32,162 nucleotides of DNA from Nitrospirota bacterium (GTDB lineage Bacteria > Nitrospirota > UBA9217): positions 1 through 32,162 of the forward strand of contig JAGVOT010000098.1 of assembly GCA_020052615.1 (NCBI GenBank), given 5' to 3'. Both the position numbers and the translations under genes were made by a program. Of the stretch, positions 24,854 through 32,162 are shown piece by piece. Positions within the stretch are counted from its first letter, which is position 1. Every line of letters begins with the position of its first letter. The notes beneath the pieces were generated by a model. It made no database searches, had not been told where the DNA came from, and worked only from the letters and a program-made list of their open reading frames with translations.

Positions 24854-24983
24854 TCGTAAAAAGTCGTAAAAGCCGTCTTTGCGAGCGCAGCGAAGCAATC
24901 TCGTAGTTCGTCTCCGGCTGATAAATCTAGATTGCTGCGTCGCCCCCGCTCCTCGCAATGACAGCACGGGGGACTTTTTACGA
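24854..24983. repeat. Dispersed MITE-like repeat, copy B, with terminal inverted repeats
   Basis: This is the most complete copy. TCGTAAAAAGTC (24854-24865) and GACTTTTTACGA (24972-24983) are perfect 12-base terminal inverted repeats. Inside are the arms TCTTTGCGAGCGCAGCGAAGC and CTCCTCGCAATGAC shared with copies A and C. At 130 bases with no coding capacity, it fits a non-autonomous MITE moved by a transposase not present here. Confidence 0.8.
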
Positions 24984-25030
24984 GACCATCAACCATACAT
25001 TCTGCAACTGTCCCGGGCCATAATTTCCTA

Positions 25031-25059
25031 TTGACGATTTGCATCCCAGCCACTATAAT
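25031..25059 (+). promoter_or_regulatory. Strong sigma-70-type promoter of the 802-aa lipoprotein gene
   Basis: TTGACG, 17 bases, TATAAT: close to consensus. It starts 47 bases after the terminal inverted repeat of MITE copy B. Transcription should begin near 25066, about 35 bases before ATG 25101. Confidence 0.8.
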
Positions 25060-25100
25060 AAATGGTGATGACAATATAAATAGTGTTTCAAGGAGGGTTT

Positions 25101-27509
25101 ATGTGGGGGAAGACCTTTTCCATCATGACAGCATGGATGTCCCTGATCTGTGCCGTGATCCAGTTTGCCGGTTGCGGCGGCGGAGGCGGCGGCACACCGC
25201 CGGCATCTCCGCCGGTAGAGACCATGACTCTGCAGGTCAAGGTGCCTTCGAATACTCCCGTTGGAGACACGATCTACCTCCGGACCGGCATGCTGTTCGG
25301 CGTCGACGAGCAGGAAGTTGCCATGACCAAGGTTTCAAACGCACCTGCTGTTTGGCAGGCATCGGTGACCGCGGCCGAGGGAACCATCCTCCGCTATCGT
25401 TACACCCGGGGCACAACGCTGAGCGCTGACTGGGACAAAGAGGAGACATATGTTCTCCGCGCTCATACGGAGGGAGTTCATTTCCGCGAAGCTGTGGTCA
25501 GAAAGGGCGGCATGGTAAGTGAGGCGATAGCGAAGTGGGAGGATACTTCGCTCGTGAGCGGATCGACCGGCACGCTTTCCGGCACCGTAACCGATGGCGC
25601 GGGCAATCCGCTCATGGGTATCCGCGTCTCCGCGGGGCCCCATCAGACCATGACGCGGTGGGACGGGACCTACCGGGTGTACGGCGTACCCGCCGGGCCG
25701 TGCGAGATCACGTTCCGGGCGGACAACGGCGAATATGCTCCCGCACGGACAACGGCAACGGTCCTGTCTGCGAGCACGACCACAGCGAACGTGACCATGG
25801 CGGCCGCGACGATGGTCAATGTCGCGTTCAACGTCGCCGTGCCCGCCGGCACGCCGGCAGGCGCGGTCCCCCGTTTGTATGGCGACACCTATCGCCTGGG
25901 CATGTTCCCGGTGAATGAAGGCTCGGCCGTGGAAACCGCCCGCATGATCGACATGACATCGGCAGGGGGGAACATCTGGACCTACACTGCCAACCTCGGA
26001 ACCGGTTCATGCTACAACTATACGTACACGCTGGGCCACAACCACGTGAACAACGAGCGCGATGGGAGCGGGAACGCCGTGGTCCGGTCTGTCTGCGCTA
26101 CCGGTGCCATGACCGTGAACGACACGGTCGTGGCCTGGAAGGCGCCCTGGCACGTTCCGGTCACACTCACGGCTACCTCGCCGACGGGCACTGCAGACAA
26201 CCTCTATGTCACGACCGACGAGTGGGGCGGGTATGGGCCCATGAAGATGTGGTCTGCGGGCACTTCAACAGCTTCCTTCGTCATCTATACCGATCCATCC
26301 ACTACCGTGAACTACCGCTATGTGAGGAACGGCGACCCGGCCATCGGTCTCGAGACCGTGGGGACCGACACGAACCCCCCGGCGTACCGGACCATCAACA
26401 GCGGCGCCGGGGGAGCGTCCTCGAACGACGCGATCTCCGCGTGGCGTCACCAGACGCGCGAGACAGCCCTTTCCACCGTTTCAACGAGCATGACAGGGAC
26501 GATCGTGTCCCGGCTGACCGGCTCGTTCCAGACAGGCGTGGAATTTATCGACTACTGGCGGTCAGCGTGGCGGCCGCTGATGACGTCGTCGATCGCGCGG
26601 GTAAAAAGTAAAAATGCCCAGTGGGTCCAGGTCGCATCGGTCTGGGGCATCATGAACATGGACAACCCCATCGCTGAACCGGGGTGGAACTCCTTCACAC
26701 CTGAGGAACAGCTGGACCACATCAGGGCAATTAAAGCTGAAGGCCTTAGGGTGGCGCTCCGCGGATTCCCCTATCCAGCCGGTGCCACGGAAGAAGCCGG
26801 CTTCGCGGTGTCGCGTAGCGAGGCATGGTACGACCAGTTCTTCGACGAGGTGAAAGCGGTCCTGATGTACCACGCCAGGATCGCCCAGCAGGAGGGCGTG
26901 GAACTGCTGATCTTGCCGAACTTCAACTGGGCCGATGATACGGACAGCGCGAAGACAACGTATATCAACGGGAAATGGACGAGCATCATCGCGGCGGTCA
27001 AAACAGTATATACCGGGAAGCTCACGACGGATTATCATGTGGAGCGGCCTGAATACGACTGGTATGGGAATCTTGACTATCTGGGCGACAAGTGGTGGTT
27101 GCAGCTGGCCGGAACGGACAGCGATCCGGTCGCGATAATGTATACTGCCGCTATGGATAAGTTGACCACCTATTACCAGCCGATATCGGTTCGCTTTGCA
27201 AATAAACCCTTCCTCTTTGCCGAGGTTGCGTACTATTCCGCCAACACATCTGCGATACAGCAATACGCGGTCACTTCATCGGAGATCGGGGATTTCGTGC
27301 CTGCTGTCGCTGTACCGGCGAGCGACTACGACGAACAGGCACGGGCGTACCAGGCCACGCTCTTGGCCTTTGCCGAGACTGAGTGGGTGCAGGGATGCTA
27401 CTCCTTCGGCTATGCCTATTTCGATTTCGACTCGAAGGGATACAGCGTGCGGGGAAAGACGGCCGAAGAGATCATGAGCCAGATCTATCAGCAGCTGAAC
27501 GGGCTGTAG
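25101..27509 (+). CDS. Multi-domain lipoprotein: beta-sandwich modules plus TIM-barrel glycosidase-like domain
   Basis: This is an 802-aa protein. The signal peptide ends with FAGC (Cys25) followed by a Gly run, so it is a lipoprotein. Residues about 40-135, 240-340 and 350-440 look like three related CBM20-like (starch-binding) modules (TIYLRTGMLFG, PRLYGDTYRLGMFPV, NLYVTTDEWGGYGPMKMW). Between the first two lies a carboxypeptidase-regulatory-like domain (GTLSGTVTDGAGNPLMGIRV). Residues about 460-802 resemble GH113-type TIM-barrel hydrolases: QVASVWGIMNM, EGLRVALRGFPYP, VELLILPNFNW and the late PFLFAEVAYYS with the expected acidic residue. The start is ATG 25101 with AAGGAGG four bases upstream. 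It should act on a polysaccharide at the cell surface. Substrate unknown, and the catalytic residues are inferred only. Confidence 0.75.
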   Translation: MWGKTFSIMTAWMSLICAVIQFAGCGGGGGGTPPASPPVETMTLQVKVPSNTPVGDTIYLRTGMLFGVDEQEVAMTKVSNAPAVWQASVTAAEGTILRYRYTRGTTLSADWDKEETYVLRAHTEGVHFREAVVRKGGMVSEAIAKWEDTSLVSGSTGTLSGTVTDGAGNPLMGIRVSAGPHQTMTRWDGTYRVYGVPAGPCEITFRADNGEYAPARTTATVLSASTTTANVTMAAATMVNVAFNVAVPAGTPAGAVPRLYGDTYRLGMFPVNEGSAVETARMIDMTSAGGNIWTYTANLGTGSCYNYTYTLGHNHVNNERDGSGNAVVRSVCATGAMTVNDTVVAWKAPWHVPVTLTATSPTGTADNLYVTTDEWGGYGPMKMWSAGTSTASFVIYTDPSTTVNYRYVRNGDPAIGLETVGTDTNPPAYRTINSGAGGASSNDAISAWRHQTRETALSTVSTSMTGTIVSRLTGSFQTGVEFIDYWRSAWRPLMTSSIARVKSKNAQWVQVASVWGIMNMDNPIAEPGWNSFTPEEQLDHIRAIKAEGLRVALRGFPYPAGATEEAGFAVSRSEAWYDQFFDEVKAVLMYHARIAQQEGVELLILPNFNWADDTDSAKTTYINGKWTSIIAAVKTVYTGKLTTDYHVERPEYDWYGNLDYLGDKWWLQLAGTDSDPVAIMYTAAMDKLTTYYQPISVRFANKPFLFAEVAYYSANTSAIQQYAVTSSEIGDFVPAVAVPASDYDEQARAYQATLLAFAETEWVQGCYSFGYAYFDFDSKGYSVRGKTAEEIMSQIYQQLNGL

Positions 27510-27572
27510 ATCTGCTCTGCCGAGGGCGTTTACCGAAGAGCACGGGGACGTGTAGTGAATCGAGGGGCGAGC

Positions 27573-27602
27573 GCATTCCCCGCAGCTTGCTGCGGGGAAT
27601 GC
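27573..27602. repeat. REP-like palindrome, copy 4 (longest)
   Basis: GCATTCCCCGCAGC-TT-GCTGCGGGGAATGC is a perfect palindrome with 14-base arms. It lies between the convergent ends of the 802-aa lipoprotein gene and the small secreted protein. The shared tail GCGAGCGATTA provides the TAA stop of the latter on the minus strand. It may also work as a bidirectional transcription terminator, although there is no T-run. Confidence 0.85.
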
Positions 27603-27608
27603 GAGCGA

Positions 27609-27980
27609 TTAAAATTTTGCATAGGTCCGATACGCGGGATGCTTCATAGGCATATCCTTGAATTGTACGTCCGCATATTGCTTTCGATAGCCCTCCATAT
27701 CGTATTTCAGGTCTTCCGCTGTGTTTTCTTCCGTTTGTTTCGATACCAGGACCCTGATCAGCGTTTTGGCGTTCTGAATATTTTCATTGGTCCGATAAAA
27801 GACGAGGTTCACGCGGGAAAAAACGGCGTTTGTGCTGTCTCCTTTCCAGCCCTGCGGCTCCCTCGCGGAGATCGTGAAGTTGTCCCCCCGGATGGTCAGG
27901 CTGCCGGGCTTGTCCGCTGCATGTGCAATAGCGCCGCTCAGTACGAGAGACAGGATAAAGAACAGCATTTTGCTTTTCAT
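27609..27980 (-). CDS. Small secreted protein of unknown function
   Basis: This is a 123-aa protein with a clear signal peptide (MKSKMLFFILSLVLSGAIAHA, cut near residue 21) and a mature part of about 100 residues: LTIRGDNFTISAREPQGWKG, VNLVFYRTNENIQNAKTLIRVLV and a Lys/Tyr-rich end. The pattern is that of a small periplasmic alpha/beta domain. No named family is recognised. ATG 27980 has GGAGGT upstream at a good distance. Its stop codon lies in the GCGAGCGATTA tail that follows the adjacent REP-like repeat, so the repeat may have altered the native C-terminus. Confidence 0.68.
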   Translation of the reverse strand: MKSKMLFFILSLVLSGAIAHAADKPGSLTIRGDNFTISAREPQGWKGDSTNAVFSRVNLVFYRTNENIQNAKTLIRVLVSKQTEENTAEDLKYDMEGYRKQYADVQFKDMPMKHPAYRTYAKF

Positions 27981-28026
27981 CGTTCACCTCCGGGATCCGG
28001 CTGGTTGTTTAAAAACGTTCTTCGGT

Positions 28027-28114
28027 GTCTTTGCGGGCGAAGCGAAGCAATCTCGGGGTTCGTATGGTCAAGCACCTCGAGATCGCTTCGTCGCTTACGC
28101 TCCTTGCAATGACG
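28027..28114. repeat. Dispersed MITE-like repeat, copy C
   Basis: The left arm TCTTTGCGGGCGAAGCGAAGC and the right arm TCGCTTACGCTCCTTGCAAT match the arms of copies A and B. The terminal TCGTAAAAAGTC repeats seen in copy B are not recognisable. It lies just upstream of the start of the small secreted protein gene. Confidence 0.65.
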
Positions 28115-28210
28115 GCAAAAATAGGTCCTGTCAGCAGATGATACAATCACATCATATCCGCCTGTCATGGGGAACATCCGGTTCCGATCAGGCCTTTTTC
28201 TGATGACCGA

Positions 28211-28480
28211 TCACCTGGGAAATCGCTTTGCAGCGCGTGCCCGCGCTTTGGCAGCCTCTTCTTCCCGGGTCCGCGGCGTCGAGTTCGTTACCAGCGAACC
28301 CAGGAGCTTGCCGGATGCCGCAGCGATCTCGTCAACGGCTGCAAGGAACGCGGCTTCGTTGATTTTCGATGGTTTGGTGAAGCCGCTCACTTTTCTCACG
28401 AATTGCAGCGAGGCCAAGCGGATCTCTTCGTCCGTCACCGGCGGCTCGAAGTTGAAGAGGGGTCTGATGTTTCTGCACAT
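28211..28480 (-). CDS. DUF2277 family protein
   Basis: This 89-aa protein opens MCRNIRPLFNFEPPVTDEEI, then LQFVRKVSGFTKPSKINEAAF and an Ala/Arg-rich helical end, which matches DUF2277. The function of the family is unknown. ATG 28480 has GAGGT eight bases upstream and gives the conserved N-terminus. The frame is open further upstream, but that part overlaps the fusion gene and has no support. It starts 35 bases after the stop of the ACAD-Etf fusion gene on the same strand and is probably co-transcribed. Confidence 0.88.
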   Translation of the reverse strand: MCRNIRPLFNFEPPVTDEEIRLASLQFVRKVSGFTKPSKINEAAFLAAVDEIAAASGKLLGSLVTNSTPRTREEEAAKARARAAKRFPR

Positions 28481-28515
28481 AAGCGTTACCTCAACGGTAA
28501 GATCTCCTCTCTCTA

Positions 28516-31500
28516 TTACTGCAGCTTCCCGATAAGCTCCCGCACCGTCACGAACAGGTCTCCTTCGATCGGGTGGACGCGCGGGGAGGGGTGCGCCTGG
28601 TTCAGCTTCATGAGCGGGGCTTCCGGATCTTTGTTGAAGCACAGGACCTCGGCGCGCGTGCCGAGATAGTCGATATGCTGAGGCGCGCCTGAGATGCCGA
28701 GACAGATGATGATCTTCGGGTTCACCCGTACCCCGGTCTGGCCGATCTGGGCTTCCAGCGGCAAAAGCTTGAGGTCCTGCGTGACCTTGCGCGTGGCGCC
28801 GAACATTGGCGCCAGTCCCATTCCTTCAAGCTTTTTCTTGAGCTCCTTTGCCAATTCCATTCCCGATCCGTCCCTGACGCCGTAACCGATGTCGATGATC
28901 ACGTCGGCAGCGGACAGCGTCGGTTCCGCGGGCGGCGGGAGCGGGGCGGTCCAGTCCGGCTTCATTTCAATGTGCACAGCCGCTGCGGTGAAGCTCTCAC
29001 GCCCTGATTGAGCGGGAAGTTCTGCGTCGCTGCTCATGATCAGGAACGAGCTCCCGTCAGCTACCTGTTCCTGTCTCACCAGTTTGCCCGCGTAGGCAGG
29101 AATGGAGGCCACGAGATATCCGTCGGCATGCCGCTGGAGCCGGGTGATGCCCGATGCGAACCGGACCGGGTTCTTGAAGGCCGGTTCGCCTGCTGCCGCT
29201 CCGAAGGCGTCGTTCCATGCCGCCCCCGCGACGATCACGGGAGAGCCGGCTCCTTCCCTGATGAGCCCGAGGACCTCGATCCTGCCCCGGGAGGAGAGAG
29301 CGCCGTCTTTCGTGTCGAGGCAGAAGGCCTTGTCCAGTCCGTTCGCCTTTGCGAGGCCGAGCAGGGACGGCCAGCGGTCCCTGGGCGCCGCGACGAGGAC
29401 GCAGGCGCTCTTCCCGAAGAGGTCGGCGGCGATGCGGCAGGCCCTGAGTGCCGCAAGGTCATCCTTTCCCGCCGCGTGTACCAGGATCGACCAGACAACA
29501 GGTCCGGCAGCCAGTTGTCCTTTGCCGATGGCCCCGGCATAATCGTCCGTCTTCGCCGCGCTTGCCGTCGCAGCATAGTCCCTGAGGAAGCCCGCGGCCT
29601 CATTGACCGTGGTGATGACCTTCATCGTCGTCGACGCGGCAGCAGGACGTGAGAAACGCGGGGGCCTGGCAGGTGCGCCCGCCGAGGGTTTCATTATCAT
29701 GACACTTCGTGAGAGCGCGGCCGCCAGTTCGTTGATGCTGCGCTCTCCGGCTGGCGACCCTTGAGTGACCCCGATGACCGACGGCATAACAGCGCCATCG
29801 ATTCCTGAACCATCCGCCTTTGGCGCAATGCGCGGAACTGCAAGATAGGGTCTCGTCAGAGCCCCTGAGAGAAAAGCCGCAATAGGGTGATCGCCGTCAA
29901 GGGAACCTGCCCCCGCGATAACAAGATCGTATCTCCCGCTCAGCTCCAGTTCCCTTACGGCCTCGGCCAGACCCGTCGCGCCAAGATCAGACCTGTCCAG
30001 CCTGATCAGGCGATCGGCAGTGGGGGCGGCCGATCTCAGCAGCTGCTCACGCTCGACCCCTCCGGGCATGAGCACGTCAACGGTCACGTTCTGACCGCTT
30101 GCCGCCTTGATGCCGAGGACCTGATCCAGTGCTGACCGGTCGAGGGGATCGACCTCCCAGACGAGCTCGCTGAGGACCCCTTCGGTCAGCCGGGGCAGGG
30201 GAGAGATATCGGCTGCCGGCCTGATGATCGAAAGGATGCGGAGTGGAGACGCCACGGGGCCGATGCGGTCTCGATGAACGGCGGCCCTTTCCGTCGCCCG
30301 GTCCAGGGCCGCATCTGCCGCGCGCACTTCGGGGACGTCGAGGTCCCGGGATATCCAGTCCCATGCTTTGGCGAACGAGCGGTCGAGATGCTCAAGCTGT
30401 GCCGTCGCGCGCTCCGACGCGCGCTGTCCGGCGGCAAGAAGGGGATCAACGTAGCCCGATCCGAGAACCTCACGGCGTCCCTTCAGCCATTCGACGCGGT
30501 AGAGAACGCATTCGAACCGCAGAATTTCGCCCGCCATCTCGGCAAGGGGAAAGAGGCCGGGCTGGAGCATGGCGTCGGACCACGCTGCGTCGCCAAGCCT
30601 ATCCCGGGCAGCGAGGGCGTGCGACCGGAGCCTGTTCTTCAATCTGCCGAGCGTCATCGCGGCATCATCATCCGGCCGCTCGTGCAGGCGCTCCGGCAGG
30701 AGGGGCCAGTCGGCCGCCTGAGCGATCAGGTCCTTCAATATGAGGAACCGCTGCACCTCATTGGTCCCTTCGTAGATATTCAGGATGCGGGCGTCGCGCC
30801 GCGCCTTTTCCAGAAGGAATTGCTCGGTCTGCCCCGCAGGTCCGTAGGCCCGTTCGATGAGCGAGATGATCTCATGGACGTCCTCGGAGCAGAGGTACTT
30901 GGCGATGGCCGACTCCATGCGCACCGACTCATGGGGGCGGTCGAAGAGGCCGACGAGGTAGTAGGCCAGAGACTCGCTGCCGAACTGGACGGCGGCGGCC
31001 TCGCCGAGCAGGCGGTCCCGCTCTGCCGACCGCGGGATGCTTGATAACGCCTCTGCCAGGAGCTTCCGGGCGAGAGCGCCGGCGACGACCGCAAGGCCGC
31101 AGCGGCCGACGTTCAGGGTCTCCAGGGCGTTCACCTGACCGTGGCCTTCGTAGCCGATCACGGCCTCAAGCGGCACGCGCACGCTGTCGAGGGATATCTC
31201 GTTCGTCGGCGAACCCCGCTGGCCGGTCTTGCGCTCGTCGGCGCCGACCTTCAGCCCTTCGGCGTGGCGGTCCACCATGAATCCCGTGACGCCTTCCGGC
31301 GTTTGGGCGTAGAGGCAGAACTGCGAGGCCAGGCTCCCGTTGGTGATCCACATCTTCGCGCCGGTGAGGCTGTAGTACTCGTACATCGGTCCGGTGGAGG
31401 AAGCCCGGACCTGGCCGATATCGTGGAACTCGCAGACCGTACCCCGGTATTCGTAGGACCGCACCCCTTCATCGGCACCGTAGTCGTAGCGGTCGTACCG

Positions 31501-32162
31501 GATGGGCGCAAGCGTTTCGTCGGGCGTCCGGTAGTCCATGCCGTCCTGTGAGAACGCAATTCTGTCGGCATCGATCAGGTAGCGCTTGCACTTGTCGAGC
31601 TCGCCCGTCGGCGAGAAGACGTAGCGGCCGTCGGGCAGGGCGGCAAGCATGGCGGTCCTGCGCACGGCCATGGTCTTGACGCCGCCCGAGTCTGATCCGG
31701 CTGTCGGCTCGGTCAGGGCGAAGGCGCTGACGCCGCCGTGACCGAGGTTTCGCAGGAACAGCCTGTGCGCCCGTTCCCGCCGGGGAAGTTCGTCCAGAGC
31801 GGCGCGCACCTCGGGCATTATGCGCTCGAAGAGGTCCGCGGCCCGGCTGAGGCCGGACATGAACTGCCTGAAGTCCCCGCGCTGTCCCGCGATGCCTGCG
31901 CCGTAGAAGGCGCGCAGGAAGTTTGCCGAGAGATACTTGACGACGCGCGTGCGGCGGATCCGGCCGTCCACGAGCTTCATGACGGCCGTATATTCCTTCC
32001 GGATCCATCCGGGGTTCGGGTTCCTGAACGAGGCTATGAGGCGCTTCAAGCGGCGACCGATCTCGCCGAGCCGCTTCGGATCCAGGGCGAGCGGGCTGAG
32101 CTCTTCCCGCACGCGGGGGAGCTCATCTTCCAGCCCCAGCAGCACCGGCGTGGTGCCGATGC
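28516..32162 (-). CDS. Acyl-CoA dehydrogenase-EtfB-EtfA fusion protein (5' end outside window)
   Basis: The frame is open from the right edge for at least 1214 codons. It begins inside the ACAD domain (IGTTPVLLGLEDEL), so the start lies beyond 32162. Residue numbers count from the GTG at 32145. Residues 1-470 carry the ACAD motifs FALTEPTAGSDSGGV, GAKMWITNGS, ERKTGQRGSPTNE and IYEGTNEVQR with the catalytic Glu (near 459). Residues about 470-630 are a helical linker. About 633-790 resemble EtfB (ILSIIRPAADISPL, TVDVLMPGGVEREQLLRSA, YDLVIAGAGSLDGDHP). About 855-1209 are EtfA (SILVHAAGKDDL, VTQDLKLLPLEAQIGQTG, PKIIICLGISGAPQH, NKDPEAPLMKL). This fuses a dehydrogenase to its own electron acceptor. 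Substrate unknown. DUF2277 follows. Confidence 0.88.
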   Translation of the reverse strand, partial: IGTTPVLLGLEDELPRVREELSPLALDPKRLGEIGRRLKRLIASFRNPNPGWIRKEYTAVMKLVDGRIRRTRVVKYLSANFLRAFYGAGIAGQRGDFRQFMSGLSRAADLFERIMPEVRAALDELPRRERAHRLFLRNLGHGGVSAFALTEPTAGSDSGGVKTMAVRRTAMLAALPDGRYVFSPTGELDKCKRYLIDADRIAFSQDGMDYRTPDETLAPIRYDRYDYGADEGVRSYEYRGTVCEFHDIGQVRASSTGPMYEYYSLTGAKMWITNGSLASQFCLYAQTPEGVTGFMVDRHAEGLKVGADERKTGQRGSPTNEISLDSVRVPLEAVIGYEGHGQVNALETLNVGRCGLAVVAGALARKLLAEALSSIPRSAERDRLLGEAAAVQFGSESLAYYLVGLFDRPHESVRMESAIAKYLCSEDVHEIISLIERAYGPAGQTEQFLLEKARRDARILNIYEGTNEVQRFLILKDLIAQAADWPLLPERLHERPDDDAAMTLGRLKNRLRSHALAARDRLGDAAWSDAMLQPGLFPLAEMAGEILRFECVLYRVEWLKGRREVLGSGYVDPLLAAGQRASERATAQLEHLDRSFAKAWDWISRDLDVPEVRAADAALDRATERAAVHRDRIGPVASPLRILSIIRPAADISPLPRLTEGVLSELVWEVDPLDRSALDQVLGIKAASGQNVTVDVLMPGGVEREQLLRSAAPTADRLIRLDRSDLGATGLAEAVRELELSGRYDLVIAGAGSLDGDHPIAAFLSGALTRPYLAVPRIAPKADGSGIDGAVMPSVIGVTQGSPAGERSINELAAALSRSVMIMKPSAGAPARPPRFSRPAAASTTMKVITTVNEAAGFLRDYAATASAAKTDDYAGAIGKGQLAAGPVVWSILVHAAGKDDLAALRACRIAADLFGKSACVLVAAPRDRWPSLLGLAKANGLDKAFCLDTKDGALSSRGRIEVLGLIREGAGSPVIVAGAAWNDAFGAAAGEPAFKNPVRFASGITRLQRHADGYLVASIPAYAGKLVRQEQVADGSSFLIMSSDAELPAQSGRESFTAAAVHIEMKPDWTAPLPPPAEPTLSAADVIIDIGYGVRDGSGMELAKELKKKLEGMGLAPMFGATRKVTQDLKLLPLEAQIGQTGVRVNPKIIICLGISGAPQHIDYLGTRAEVLCFNKDPEAPLMKLNQAHPSPRVHPIEGDLFVTVRELIGKLQ

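Larger units (their letters stand above)
24759..25100. other. Intergenic region with repeat copy B and a promoter
   Basis: This 342-base gap holds the MITE-like repeat at 24854-24983 and the promoter at 25031-25059. No gene is seen in it. Confidence 0.7.

Noticed and set aside
28169-28183. GGAAC/GTTCC hairpin near the end of the DUF2277 gene
   Set aside because: It has a short stem and no T-run on the minus strand, so it is not convincing as a terminator.

Overview
The window is about 32 kb of GC-rich bacterial DNA with short intergenic gaps. It is most like a Nitrospirota or Desulfobacterota (former Deltaproteobacteria) genome. That is an inference from the sigma-54 regulators, GAF/GGDEF/PilZ signalling, FN3 and CBM-type lipoproteins, a probable UGA-decoded selenoprotein and abundant dispersed palindromic repeats. 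There is no rRNA or other phylogenetic marker beyond aspS. I see no tRNA, rRNA, CRISPR array, prophage or transposase.

Layout. 1-6083 (+) looks like the end of an exopolysaccharide locus: a Wzx-like flippase, a secreted parallel beta-helix (pectate-lyase-like) protein, a DUF362 protein and a WbpA-type UDP-sugar dehydrogenase. 6178-8751 holds an FN3 lipoprotein divergent from a Crp/Fnr regulator, with a perfect TGTGA-N6-TCACA operator between them, then a secreted protein with a C-terminal beta-barrel-like domain. 8870-13002 (-) is a signalling operon: a PAS histidine kinase, an NtrC-type sigma-54 activator, and a second GAF histidine kinase whose ATP site is degenerate. 13672-17437 (+) has a GAF-GAF-GGDEF diguanylate cyclase, a receiver-PilZ protein with Glu at the phospho-acceptor position, and a YihY membrane protein fused to a cNMP-type domain. 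17567-18835 has a small RodZ-like HTH protein and a CDF-like transporter with a Cys-rich tail.

18945-20935 (-) is a phosphate uptake operon (DUF47/PhoU-like, PiT transporter and a small LGCGCPED protein). 21105-21278 (-) is a 57-aa zinc-ribbon-like protein with a clear promoter and terminator. aspS (21722-23494) lies between two families of dispersed inverted repeats. Just after it, 23674-23841 is a 55-codon gene with an in-frame UGA and a SECIS-like hairpin, probably a dual-CXXC small selenoprotein. A lipoprotein, an 802-aa multi-domain glycosidase-like lipoprotein, a small secreted protein and a DUF2277 protein follow. The right edge is a 5'-truncated minus-strand gene encoding acyl-CoA dehydrogenase, EtfB-like and EtfA domains in one polypeptide.

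The strongest candidates for new biology are the ACAD-EtfB-EtfA fusion, the UGA-containing small gene, the signalling proteins that keep their folds but lose a key residue (kinase N-box Asn, receiver Asp, cNMP-cassette Glu), and the Crp-type protein beside a matching class-II-spaced operator.
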